Notes under the pieces: model-generated | Told to the model about the DNA's origin: nothing | Seen by the model: the letters and a program-made list of their open reading frames with translations, nothing else | Databases searched by the model: none | DNA from: Actinernus sp. WN-2022 | Lineage: Eukaryota; Cnidaria; Anthozoa; Actiniaria; Actinernidae | Length of the DNA stretch: 64,000 nt | Direction: 5' to 3' | Assembly: GCA_030867875.1 (NCBI GenBank) | Contig: JAOWCC010001589.1 | Coordinates: 73,493,537-73,557,536, forward strand | Program-made: the position numbers and the translations under genes | Shown here: positions 1-10,900 of the stretch, in pieces | Numbering within the stretch: position 1 is the stretch's first letter | How the letters are laid out: each line of letters starts with the position of its first letter

Positions 1-1444
1 CGGCCAACCTTTTGAAACATTGCGCCTCAACCGTAGCAGAGCCTTTAACACATATCTTCAACTAATCTATCAGGCAAGGCATCCTACCGTCAGACTGGAA
101 AAAAGCCAAAGTCTATCCCATACATAAAGAGGGACCCAAAGCCATCCCTAACAACTATAGACCCATTTCGGTTCTTACAGTTGTCGTTAAGATTCTAGAA
201 AGAGGCGTTTTTAATCAGTTTTACACATACTTAGTTGAAAACAATCTGTTAAATAAGTTCCAATCGGGCTTCAGACCATTACATTCCACAGCAACTGCCC
301 TCTTGGACCCAACAAATGAATGGTTCTTAAATATTGATAATGGCCTTACAAATGCTATCATATTTTTGGATCTAAAAAAGGCCTTCGATACTATTGACCA
401 CTCTATCCTACTATCGAAAATGAAGCTCTACGGAGTAAAAACTAAAACCCTATCCTGGTTCTCGAACTACCTTACCGATCGTATCCAAAGGACACTAGTA
501 AATGGCACTCTGTCTGACCCAAACATAGTCAGTTGTGGAATTCCTCAAGGGGCTATTCTAGGTCCATTACTTTTTTTGCTTTATAGTTAACGACTTGCCA
601 AATTGCGATTTAATGTCTAATGTCCGTATGTATGCAGACGACACCAACTTTACTTTTGCCTCTAGCAATCAGGAGGAGTTTCTCTCTGCTATGAATAATG
701 ATCTAATTAGTGTGCAAGAATGGCTTATCGCCAATAAATTAAGTCTAAATACTACTAAAACTAAATGCATGTTTCTTGGAACGCGCGCCAAACTTGCCCC
801 AATACCTGATGATCCGAACGTAAGCACAAATGGCAGTCAAATCGATAGAGTTAAATCTTATAAATGTCTCGGTGTTCACGTCGATGAGTTTCTTACATGG
901 GAGACTCATATTGACAACATTTCTAAAAAGATTGCCAAGGCACTTGGTATTTTACGAAGACTCAAGCCATTCGTGCCTTATAGTCTTTTAATTTCTATCT
1001 ATAATTCACTGATAGTCTCACATTGTGATTATTGTAGCACTGTCTGGGGAAGTCTGGGTAAAGGCCTTTCTCAGAAACTTCAAAAACTTCAAAACAGAGC
1101 TGCTAGAATCATTACAGGCTCTAATTATGACGTTAGATCAAAAGACATCTTAGCCATGCTTAATTGGAAAGACTTAGAAGAACGACGCCACTGCCAATTG
1201 GGAAGCGTTATGTACAAAACTATGAATAACCAAGTTCCGCCATATCTAACTGATTTATTTACCAAAACAAGCACAATTCATCAGCATAGTTTGCGCCGTT
1301 CTCAGAATAGTCTCTTCATTACAAGACCCAACACCGAAGCCCTAAAAAAAGAGTTTTTCATACAGAGGGGCATCTCTATGGAACAGTCTCCCTAAAGTAG
1401 CACAAGAGTCTACAAGTATTAAACAGTTTTCTAAATACTTGTAG
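1..1444 (+). pseudogene. CR1/L2-like LINE reverse transcriptase, broken
   Basis: This is the pol region of a non-LTR retrotransposon, entering from the left edge. Frame 3 reads through RT block NNYRPISVL near 160 and FLDLKKAFDTIDH at about 366-405. It continues to the GIPQGAILGPLLF block near 540-575, then shifts frame close to 580. The new frame carries the catalytic YADDT box (about 630-645) and the C-terminal SWSNSLP-type end of CR1/L2 proteins. Three lesions are visible: an in-frame TAA at 63-65, the frameshift near 580, and another near 1350 just before the C-terminal block. The frame then closes at about 1444. The element is therefore dead. No endonuclease domain is in the window. The AT-rich stretch to about 1660, ending in aataaagagtatgtatgt, is its probable 3' UTR and tail. 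Subfamily assignment within CR1/L2 is uncertain. Confidence 0.85.
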
Positions 1445-1689
1445 CCTCTTTTTTAATTCTACCGCATCATGTTTTAGTATTTAAGAAGCCAACATATTTA
1501 AATAGAATATTCTTATTTTTTATTACCTAATTATTATTAATCTTGTCAATATTATTATTGTTATCATTAACTTAGAACTAAACACACGGCTCTCTGGAAG
1601 AGCATCTTTGTAATTTTCATGATGAATGAGACTCCGTGTATAAATAAAGAGTATGTATGTATTAAGAAAGTACACAGAATACACACTCG

Positions 1690-2165
1690 GTCGTCTAGGT
1701 TTAATGTACAGATTCCAAAGATATCCCTAACAAAGCAGGCGGCAGATCATTTGCTTTTAGAGCCTCATCATTGTGGAATTCATTACCAGAAGATGTATCC
1801 TCTTTGAATATGTTCAAGTCCAAATACTTTTATAATATTTTATTGCAACAGAAGTTAATTGACCATTTTAAAGTTTAGCTTTTTGTAATTCACTTATCTT
1901 AATCTCTGTCTCTAGTCAATATATATGTACTCGTTCAATTTCTAGATTATATTAGATCGATATAGCTATATGTTATTAGTTAGTAATTGTGGTTCTGATT
2001 TCAATTGTATATAATGCACATCTTAGTTTTATACGTAGTTTTTATCATATTTGCTACCTATATGTAAAGTTATATTTTATACTTAAATTAGTAGTTGAGG
2101 GCCACAAGTTTGTAAGCTTTGCTTTTGGGTGTTACCCTCTTTAAATAAATAATATTAAGTATTAA
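1690..2165 (+). mobile_element. 3' end of a second LINE
   Basis: A short stretch at about 1740-1855 encodes the LINE C-terminal signature FRASSLWNSLPEDV followed by a lysine/tyrosine-rich end. It is frameshifted relative to the sequence just before it. An AT-rich 3' UTR follows, ending at aaataaataatattaagtatt. Only the last residues of the RT protein survive, so this is a 5'-truncated insertion downstream of the first LINE. Confidence 0.6.
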
Positions 2166-2434
2166 AAAGTCCAAAACGCTAAGTTCTGATGAATTTGTAG
2201 TTGTTTTCAACGAATTTTGAACGGAAATGCGAAAGACGACATCACCAGTTTATTTTTCAAATCAAAAATGCACGCGCTATTCGAAATTCTCCAATCACCG
2301 CGCGCGAAACGTCTAGCCAATCAGTGGCCGAATCCCACCAGCCTGTACCAGGGGTACTTTCGACGCGCCATCTTTGCGCGTAAAGACCCCTGGGAACGAG
2401 GTTGAACATTGTGTGCGCGTCACATACTTCATAC
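2166..2434. other. Non-coding spacer between LINEs
   Basis: No gene is recognised. The stretch is rich in CGCG and ends in ccctgggaacgaggttg. It contains short overlapping ORFs on both strands, none with a recognisable domain. It may be a non-autonomous repeat, but no termini are visible. Confidence 0.3.
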
Positions 2435-3790
2435 TTCATACTTTATTCATCTTTCCTTAAAAAGGCTTTTCAAAGACAAATACAATACAACTACAGTGTA
2501 CATAATAATTTGAATTACATCTATTAATTTAACCTATTTTGAGTTTGATATAATTTGCTCCTCAGCTTTCGCTTGAAACTTAAAACGTCTTTACTTAATT
2601 TCAGTTCATTATTTAGTCAGTTCCATACTTTTTACTGTTCTGTAATAAAAACTTCTCTGACCACTCGCAGATTTGAATAAGGAGATTTGTAATAATTGCG
2701 AGTTTCGAGTTTCACGACCACTAATATTGAAGCGCTTCGTGAATTTAGATATTAAATAACCTGGTGCGGAATCAGTCATGCATTTGAATGCCAGAGTGGC
2801 ACTTCTAAAATACACTAGCTTATCTACTGGGAGCCAATTTAGCTCTTTTAGTATAGGTGTAATATGGTTATACTTTTTGGCCCCGCTAACAATACGACAG
2901 GCATAGTTTTGACATGATTGTAGCTTACGTATGTTTCTCTCACGGTTTCGCATTATTACCATATATGTAATCTACGAGTTGGGCTCCCTGTGTATTCTTC
3001 GGGTCCGCCATCTTATAAAGACCTCGTTTCGTGCGTAGACAACAACAGTACTAAATAAAGAGCTTATAAACAAGCACGGAAACCACAACAGTTTCTATTA
3101 GATGCATTTGCCCATACATTCGAGCAGTAAAGCAACTTACTAAATACTAATGTATTAATAACAGTAATTAAAGTGTTCTTATTAAACGCGTGTTTACTGA
3201 CACGGTTTATTTGTGCTAGTCGAGAAAAGCATGAAGAAATGGTCTTAGTAATGTGTTCATCGTAGGTTAAGTTCGTGTCTAAGATCACGCCCAAGTCTTT
3301 GGCACTGGATACTGGTAACAGCTCCTTCCTAGCAATGAAATCTTAAAATATTCTAGTTCAGCTATCTTCTGTTTACTACCAAATACTAAGAGTTTAGTTT
3401 TATCTGGGTTTAATAATAAGCGGTTCTGACAGCACCACTTGCTGACGTTAAATAAATCTTCTTCTATATCAGTTATTGTAGATGTCTTCTCTCTCAGATT
3501 GAATGATATAAGTAGTTTGGTGTCGTCCACATAACTCTTTGCAATACATTTCTGTGGTACAGAGGTGAGATCATTCGTATATATACTGAATAGGAGTGGT
3601 GCCAGTATGCTCCCTTGAGGAACGCCGCTGACCATAGTAAGAGGCTCAGATAGGGCTGAGTTAATTCGGACAACTTGTCGTCTGTCACTCAAGTAGCTAC
3701 GAAATCAGTCTATGCATGATGGTGAAGCCCCTACATCTTGTAGTTTAGAGATCATCAGTTTCCCGCCGAAACTAAAAGACAGAGGTAATC
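2435..3790 (-). pseudogene. LINE reverse transcriptase, 5'-truncated and interrupted
   Basis: Read on the minus strand, this begins near 3790 with FSFGGKL. It passes an in-frame stop where a Trp is expected (about 3705), then gives RT blocks SGVPQGSILAPLLFSIYTND (about 3570-3630) and the catalytic YVDDTKLL near 3515-3540. The frame changes near 3290 and resumes as MGVILDTNLTYDEHI. The thumb/C-terminal part (ILKELNWLPVDKL and onward) resumes at about 2940 after roughly 130 bp of foreign sequence (about 2960-3090). The 3' end at 2435-2470 shows a short gtatgaa-type repeat tail on the minus strand. It is a different subfamily from the LINE at 1-1444, since the catalytic box is YVDD rather than YADD, and it is inactive. 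Confidence 0.85.
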
Positions 3791-4536
3791 ACGGCCGCGA
3801 ATTCAGTTGTAAATAGTACATAGGGTGCAAGAGCTGTAATTAATCCTCTTGCATTCTCCACTTTATTTTTATTTTATGTATGTACTATTAATTCTCAATC
3901 AGGGGTCAAATTTCGGGTAAAAACTGTTTTCCTTATTTCAGCACAGCCGAGTATGGTAAGTACGCCAAGTTTCTATCGCCATTCTAGACTACCTTAAATG
4001 GTTTGTGTGTTGTAAGACGTGTCACGTGGTCTGTACGTGACTTAGAACACGAAATCAGTAAATCAAAAACGCGGCCCAGAGTTTAAAACAGCTAGCATGA
4101 TGAGTTGTATGTTTAGTAAAGGTTGAAGCCTTTTACCTAAATCAGCTTAGAAAAGATGACTACAATGTTTCGTTAACGAGTAATTAAGGCGAAATATGCA
4201 AAATAGGTGACTTTTTGTACCCTTAATATCTTCTGATCTTTACATGATAGTCATGTTTTCTAAGCGTGATCTGAAACACTGCAGGAGTAATGTTTTAGCA
4301 GTCGTCGCAGCCGCATTTCACTTAAACGATTTTATATAATTCTGACGTCATGGATCACGTGATACGACAACCATCTGTGCACTTAACAAATTTAAGGAAG
4401 TTGACATTAGTATTATGGTGTAATTCGATTTTGTTTAAACTGTTATTTCTGTCAGAAATTTTTTTAACGTAAATCTATTTTCCGTTAAATGAACCAGGCC
4501 TTAACATGCTGGAGTTGTACTTTACTATTTGGGAGC
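3791..4536. repeat. Old interspersed repeat (second copy at 48080-48740)
   Basis: About 4010-4495 matches the reverse complement of 48080-48740. Shared blocks include acgtgtcacgtggtctg near 4018, cgttaacgagtaattaaggc near 4172 and agtattatggtgtaattcga near 4410. No ORF or clear terminal repeat was found. Positions 3791-3950 show nothing recognisable. Confidence 0.6.
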
Positions 4537-4540
4537 TTAA

Positions 4541-4770
4541 GCAACCAGGACGACGACGGCTGTGACGACGGAACGTAGAAAAGTATTTTCTCCCGAAATT
4601 TGGAGGTTACTATTTCCTTTAGTTGGCTTTATGAACGTAAAGTGTATGGTTTTCAAGTTCTGTCTTTTCAAGAGAACGGTCAAGGTGTGCATTTTCACGT
4701 GCAGTTATTGTATTTTGTTATTAAGGCTATTGTTTTATGCCGTCGTCCTAGATGTCGTCGTCGTAGTTGC
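4541..4770. mobile_element. TTAA-flanked MITE, CGACGG-type ends
   Basis: This 230-bp element has imperfect terminal inverted repeats. The left end is GCAACCAGGACGACGACGGC and the right end is GTCGTCGTAGTTGC. TTAA flanks it at 4537-4540 and 4771-4774. The same family occurs at 60567-60825 with cleaner ends. TTAA duplications are typical of piggyBac and Kolobok superfamilies, so the mobilising transposase is probably of one of those types. The short ORFs inside have no domain and are taken as chance. Confidence 0.7.
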
Positions 4771-4774
4771 TTAA

Positions 4775-5157
4775 AGTGCATATAAGCCCTAGCCAGTTAT
4801 CTTTGATATCGATTGTACATGATGTGGATAGTCCAACGGTAGAATATTTCTTGATTTGGGTGTTGCGTCTACGAGATATAAAGGTTTATATTTCCAATAT
4901 GCGCGTCGGACATTTTCATTTGAAGCTTATCAAAGTGATTTTACCAAAAAAAAATTCTAAATTAGAAAATAGCTTAATTTACAAGCACAAAGAAATTCAG
5001 CAAATGTCGGTGATGACATCACATCATTAGCATATTGGAAATATAAACCTTTATATCTCATAGACGAAACATCCAAATCAAGAAATATTCTACCGTTGGA
5101 CTATCCACTTCATGTACAATCGATATCAAAGATAACTGGCTAGGGCTTATATGCACT
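4775..5157. mobile_element. TTAA-flanked foldback MITE, AGTGCATATAAGCC ends
   Basis: This element has nearly full-length inverted arms. The left arm starts AGTGCATATAAGCCCTAGCC and the right arm ends with its reverse complement. TTAA lies at 4771-4774 and 5158-5161. Arms match over at least 150 bp, including the ggttgatatttcc-like core around 4890 and 5040. Related copies are at 14199-14528, 55728-56254 and 62063-62608. Confidence 0.8.
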
Positions 5158-5339
5158 TTAAGGTCCCTATTGTGTGGAGCCGAAACGACCTCTTCATAGC
5201 TTGATTACGTAGTATTTCTAGAACCGTCGCCTAATTGTGTTGACTCACATAGTGCTTGCAGTCTAAGTAGTTCTAATTTATAAAACTTCAATTGATGCAT
5301 ACTTGAGATGGTTTCAATTTAAGATTCTGAACAACTGTC

Positions 5340-5760
5340 TTTATCTTAGTAGAGATCTGTTCAAATTAAATTAGTTCGGTCCCCTAGCTGTTTTTTTCTG
5401 CTTCTCTTATATGGAAAATACTGAACATTTCTTCGTTACATGTTCAGAGCCAAACAATTGATATATAAGCATCAAAGCCTGGCTAGAACATTTCGGAATA
5501 ATCCTCCTTCGATAAAGCATCAACCTCATATACTTTGGAATCGAAGAAGGAATTAATCATGTCACGATTAATTTTATTCTGTTAATATTCAAACATCTGA
5601 TTTACAAAGCAAGATCTGAAGCTAAATCGCCTTCCCTATGACAATTTCAGTATACCTTAAAATATTATGAAAGAATCGAAGCCACTATACCATAAAAAAA
5701 TAACACAATTAGTACTCACCTCAAAAAAAACGAATTACGCATTGAGCTCCCTCTAAGTTC
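5340..5760 (+). pseudogene. Degenerate LINE C-terminal region
   Basis: One plus-strand frame gives TEHFFVTCSEP, then WLEHFGIILLR, then INFILLIFKHLIYKARSEAK, then LKYYERIEATI, broken by several stops. This order is the C-terminal pattern of LINE pol proteins: a zinc-knuckle-like TxEHxxxxC, then the hydrophobic FK..IYkaRcE block and a terminal helix. It is an old relic without an intact ORF. I assign the fold from pattern only. Confidence 0.55.
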
Positions 5761-6549
5761 ACTCTTAATTTCTTCTTTACCTTTCATCCGACAGATATGT
5801 GAAGGCCACTCAAAGTTTCTCACATCCTTGTCGGTAATACTCATTATAAAAATAATCGTAATTGAACTACATATATAATTTTTTTATATTAATTAATTAA
5901 TTTAGTTATTTTCATTCTGCGTATGTCTCCCTTACATGTAGGTGTAAAACTTGTATGCTCAGTACTTTTAGTATTTCGTTTTTTTTTTTTTATTATCCAA
6001 GTGTTCTTTAGTATTATTTTTTGTTGAAGACGTATGATGTAAAAGCACTTACTGTTGTAATAAAAATGAATTAAAAACAAAACAAAAAAAGAAACCTGAT
6101 TTATTGGCTTTATTGTAATGGTAGCGTTTCACTGAAATACGAGAGATACTTACATGAATGGTTTGCGACATATTTGTTTTCAATTTCATAAAGCAACGAT
6201 AATTTACACACCTAATATACTATGGGTATAGTACAATTAAAATGCTTTTATAGTCGTTATTCATCTAATAGTTCTTTGAAACTTTGCAACAGATGTTTGT
6301 TAAATATTCACAGGCATATGGCCATTCAGTATTTTAAACATTGTTCTAGACTTTTGTTTGTTTCTCCCAGACCTGCTTAGAAGGACATACATTTTGTGTT
6401 ACCAACGGAAGCCCAATTCTTTTTTTTTTTCACACAAAAAGCATGACAAATGCAATTTGTTAATCTGCTATTACCTCTAGTTATTAAGATGAAAATTGAG
6501 GACGTAAGAAAAAGAAAAATTAAGTTAAATCGGTATAATTCCCGATTTT
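5761..6549. other. AT-rich intergenic sequence
   Basis: The stretch is AT-rich, with A and T runs near 5980-5995, 6085 and 6420. No gene, long inverted repeat or tandem array was recognised. Confidence 0.4.
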
Positions 6550-6910
6550 TAAATCGTGATTAAAATCCCACGCATTTTGTTTCACGACCGCGCAGTTTGA
6601 GGCCTCAGTCGAGTGACGTAAGATCAGGAAAAAGCCTTTGTTCACCAGCACTTGTTGTAAGTTCTATTGTTATGGATTGTTGATCTTACGTCACACACAA
6701 TGCACGATGTACTAGGCCCATGCTTCTAATTAGTGTACTGTGACTCGGTCATGAAAAGAGCGTGGTCGCTTTTCGCAAACTTCAACAGGTTCTAGAAAAT
6801 CAAGGATTCAAGTAAACATATAACCATTTTTCACAGAATTACGCTAAATATTATAGGAATTTATGTGAAAAAAAAGGGTTATGGGCACTTTAGAACAGTA
6901 ATGTATAGGC
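6550..6910. repeat. Interspersed repeat shared with 49560-49840
   Basis: Blocks gtttcacgaccgcg (6578), gagtgacgtaagatcag (about 6612), atgcacgatgtactaggccc (about 6700) and ttctaattagtgtactgtg match the opposite strand of 49560-49840 in the same order. It is a dispersed non-coding element, with internal TGACGTAAGATC / GATCTTACGTCA inverted segments. Confidence 0.6.
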
Positions 6911-7146
6911 GCTATTGCAGGCTTTCACTTGACTCATAGCTGCCATGTTGGTTCCCTTAAACAATTGATTCCTCGTTAGCTTGAAGTGCGTTGGGGCACC
7001 AACATAACCGCCATACCCTTTGTCATTTGAATCTCTGGGGATTGAGTGAAAACCAGCAATACAAAATCATTTTGTTTTATTTACTTTAAATTATTAATAA
7101 CTGGAGCTCCACCCAGAGCTCTGAACTCCACCTATTGGCTTGCCTA

Positions 7147-7655
7147 AATATACAGCTATTTCAATTAATGTTGTCTAGAAGATAGGGAATAGGACATTAG
7201 AGAATAGGGTATTTGGCGGTGGGTGTAAAGTACAGGTCAAGGTACAGGTCAAGTTACAGGTCACAGTTCAGGTCACTTCTTGTTTACCTGTGAACCCTAG
7301 CTCTAGGTGAGTGAGAACCCGTCATTTACCTGTGAACTCGTCCAATGGTTAGGGTTAGGTTTGTGGTTAGGGTTAGGGTTTGTCTTAGAATTAACCACCT
7401 GACCTGTGACCTGTACTTTATTACACCTGCCAGGTATTAGAGTATTCCAAGACCGAAATGAATAAGAGTTATACAACCTGGACGACTTAGCTTACAGTTT
7501 ATTTACTATCAATTTTTAGTCTCGATCTGTAAAGCCGTCCAACATTTTAAAAATGCCTTATTCCCTAATGCCATACTTCCTAATACACTATTTCCTACTG
7601 CCCCATTCCCTATCTGCCAGACAACATTAATAATTATTGAAATAGCTGACTTTCT
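7147..7655. mobile_element. Nested foldback element with acaggtca repeats
   Basis: Outer arms cagctatttcaattaatgtt (7153) and its relative near 7625-7650 are inverted, as are the adjoining gatagggaata blocks. Inside, 7212-7433 is a second inverted repeat: ggtgtaaagtacaggtca against tgacctgtactttattacacc. Short acaggtca direct repeats occur at 7231-7277. Telomere-like ttagggttag words at 7350-7380 belong to the inner element. The element lies just downstream of the MRPL49 stop codon. Confidence 0.6.
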
Positions 7656-7770
7656 AATTCCACAGTCTTGAGTATAACTGTCCAGGCAGACTTAAGCTGA
7701 GAACCACAAATGAATAACAGCCTCATGGGAGTGATACAGCAAATGGTACTGCTGCTATTGGTATTCTGCT

Positions 7771-7905
7771 TTAGAAACCTAGTTCCTTCAAGAGAGAAAC
7801 AACACTGTCTTTGTGATTTCCCTTTATCTTGACTTGTCCTGTGAGTTCATTTCTTTGCACTATGAGTTCCTTGCCTAGTTTGGACTTCAATAATATTTCA
7901 AGGGC
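7771..7905 (-). CDS. MRPL49: MRPL49 exon 4 and stop
   Basis: Acceptor tttaacag|GCC, then 44 codons and TAA at 7773-7771. It encodes LGKELIVQRNELTGQVKIKG and the terminal ELGF. Confidence 0.93.
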   Translation of the reverse strand, partial: ALEILLKSKLGKELIVQRNELTGQVKIKGNHKDSVVSLLKELGF

Positions 7906-10900
7906 CTGTTAAAAAAAACAGGAATAGGAACAACAATATGAGACCTAGATTTGCTCCAAGTCGAACTCACTGAGTCACTGGCTAAGTGATTACTGGGTCA
8001 AAAAGCGAGTGCGAGAATCAAAGCGGGGGGCTAAGGACTTTGAGAAAGTCTATATGAGACCGAGACAGAAATATATCCATTAATTAAATCATCACATTCA
8101 TAAATATCAAGGTTCAAGGTTTTTATTTCCCGAAAAAACCACACAACTAATGTCAATAGCATCACTGATAGCCTGTATAGTGGTGCAAGGGAAAGGAGAG
8201 AAGGGGAAAGAAGCACCTGCAGTCGTGCCATTGTCTTATTCCTTCTGACAGCCCTCTCATTAAATATGCATTACACATGTCTGTGAGATCTGCGAGATGT
8301 CAAACTGTCAAAATTGTCCAATCAGACTCTTGCGGAGCTTGTACGTTTACCTTGTTATTTGTTGAAATATCTCAAATCTTCGCACACGTGCTAGCCTGTG
8401 AACAGGATCTCAATCCTGCTTGCTCCACGTGTGCATGTTGTTTAAATGCAGCCTAATTCTCTGCCCAAAGAGGTAATAAATATTGGCTGATTGAGGTTGA
8501 TCAATCAGTCAACAATCTAGACGTTCTTGAAGGCCTTTTATACCTGGTCAGGTAGCCTGAATTTCAGCCGTCTCCTCTGGTTCGAACCAGAGGAGACGGC
8601 TGAAATTCAGGCTACTGGTCAGGAAGCATTGTTGTAAAATGAAATTTGGATAAATCGTTCCCAGCTACCAGAGGTTTCTCCCTCTCTCTCCAGGTACGAA
8701 TTTTTACATTCGAGGAATAACATACATTATTTTTACCTCGAGAGAGAACTGACTGCTTGCAGAAAAATTCAATTGCAAAAATCAACAGACATCTCATGTA
8801 TTGGTGACAAACTCTGACAGCTAATTATAATTAGCCAATGGGAATGGCACTCCTTTTCCCTTCTCTCCTTCTCCTTCTCCTCTCCCTCCCCCTTGTGCCA
8901 TTATGCAGGCTACATCACCAATACCTACATATTTACAGTAAAATCCAGAGTTTATATTAGCTCCTTTAGGCCCTTTCAATTTAACTGAGAAACACATGAT
9001 TGAGCCCCTTAGGCCTGTAATCTGAATTTCTGTTACTTTGTTATGTTTCTTACATTATTTATTAATTATAGACAAAGGGGTTGGAAAATGTAAGATTGGG
9101 GTTGGAGATTTCAAAATATGTTAGTTTTAATTAGCCATCACATTTTATCACAATAGCCAATGCTTACTTGAATCTGAACCCCCTCCCTCTCCCCTCCCCC
9201 CCCCCCCCCCCCCCCCCCTGCTGCTTCTAATAAAACCCCTGATCATAGATCATAAAACACAGATCCTAAAACCAATATTTCCACCTAATATGGAGTATTC
9301 TCGGTTTGTAAGTTACCATGGTAATTACACTACCTCCAAATCTCCTTTTACTTTCCGAATAATAGTCAGAGTTTTGTTTCCTCCTCCTTTAATGTCTGTA
9401 TAGACGGGAATGTTATTGAGTCGAGATCGTCTGATAGCAAATGGAACAGCTGGGGCTTGATCTAAAGAATAAAAAAATCTGTCAACATCACACTATTCTT
9501 TGCTTTCATGTGGCATCAGTAATACTATCTTGGTTAATTGAAGGAAACAAAATTCCTTATTATTAGCTGGCTTCTATTGTTACTGACAGTAGATCAATCA
9601 ACATGGTTGCCATGTCTTTGTTATTTGATTGAATCTCTAGGGATTGATTTCAACTCCATGTGAGAATAGTATGGAAAGGAAATTAAATATTTATTCTCAG
9701 ATGAGGATTATTAGTCTTCTTGGTTTTAGGTCTCAATAAAAATTCAAAATGGAAAAGTTTCGAAAACATGTTTTTTCGCAAATTCTAAATCTAAAAGCCC
9801 AATCTAGCATCTCCAACAAAACTCAAACTAAAATATAGTTTTTAAAGCCTTAAAAATGCAACTTCTGATTTCCCGCTAAAAAGGCATGAAAAATGATTGA
9901 CAGCTGCTGTAATATTCACTGGACATCTTATTTAATTCTTGCTATCCAGTAATTTTCTGTGCTACTTTTCATTCATAAAGATTTCAGACTACATTTATTT
10001 AATGTAAATATGCCCCAAAAAGTAAAAGTTGACCAATTACTTGGTGGTATTCAAAAAAGAAGAAAAGAGTAAAACAGCACGATTTAGTTTGTGATAATTT
10101 AGTTTGTGAGTAAATTTGGCTGGAGGATCCAAGAAGTTAGAATCATTGAAGACAGAAAGTCCACAAAGAATCAAACAAAGGTTTGTTATCTTCAATCGGT
10201 CAAAATATTTCAGAGTTCTAATTCAATGCAGGAAGCTAAGGTTTGCCAGTTTTGCTACAAATATGTACATGGTGTGGAGCAGTGCTTCAATGGATTTCCT
10301 TGCTCTGATATATTATTTTTTTGCTTACAGTGGTGCCATTTTTCTGTATTCCTAAAAGAGAGTTTCTTCTATGAAGTTAAAGTCTGGAATCAACACTAGT
10401 TTCTGTATAAGTATCAGGCATTGGTAAACTGTATACTTAGCTTTCTCTCTTCTCAGTCAAGCCTGTGTTCTGAGCCACCTCGTCTGAACTTTGTAATCGG
10501 CCAAGACACTGAACACAACATGGCGGGACTTCCTAGTCAAGTGTCAAATGAATCGAAAACCTTTACTGGGCTGTTTCTCAGCTCTTCTTTTCAGTTGAAA
10601 ACAGAACTTTGTTGAAGTCTAGCCTTTTCATGTTTTGTCCAATTTTTCTCAAATTTCATGAGTCGTAGAAATCAGCTGTTTCTCAAATATTTTTGGGGAA
10701 TTTTGAAATTCTTTTTCGTTCAGGTTTTATGTCCTGGTTTGTATCAAAATGGGTTGAAAAACTACTTTTTTAACTACTTTGAAAAGGGATAAAATCTTTT
10801 AATAGTTCGAATTTCAAAGGATTTAATTACTAAAAAAATTAAGCCAAAAGGGCCGAACTCCTGGTGAATGAGTCATTTCACATTGAAAAATACATCTATG

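Noticed and set aside
7340..7390. Telomere-like ttagggttag repeats
   Set aside because: Only a few irregular copies, inside a foldback element that has a similar gttagggttt word in its relative at 42480; not telomeric.
10421..10530. Minus-strand ATG with a basic leader as MRPL49 first exon
   Set aside because: It lies downstream of MRPL49 exon 2 in transcription order, so it cannot be exon 1; the in-phase exon at 14932-15021 fits.
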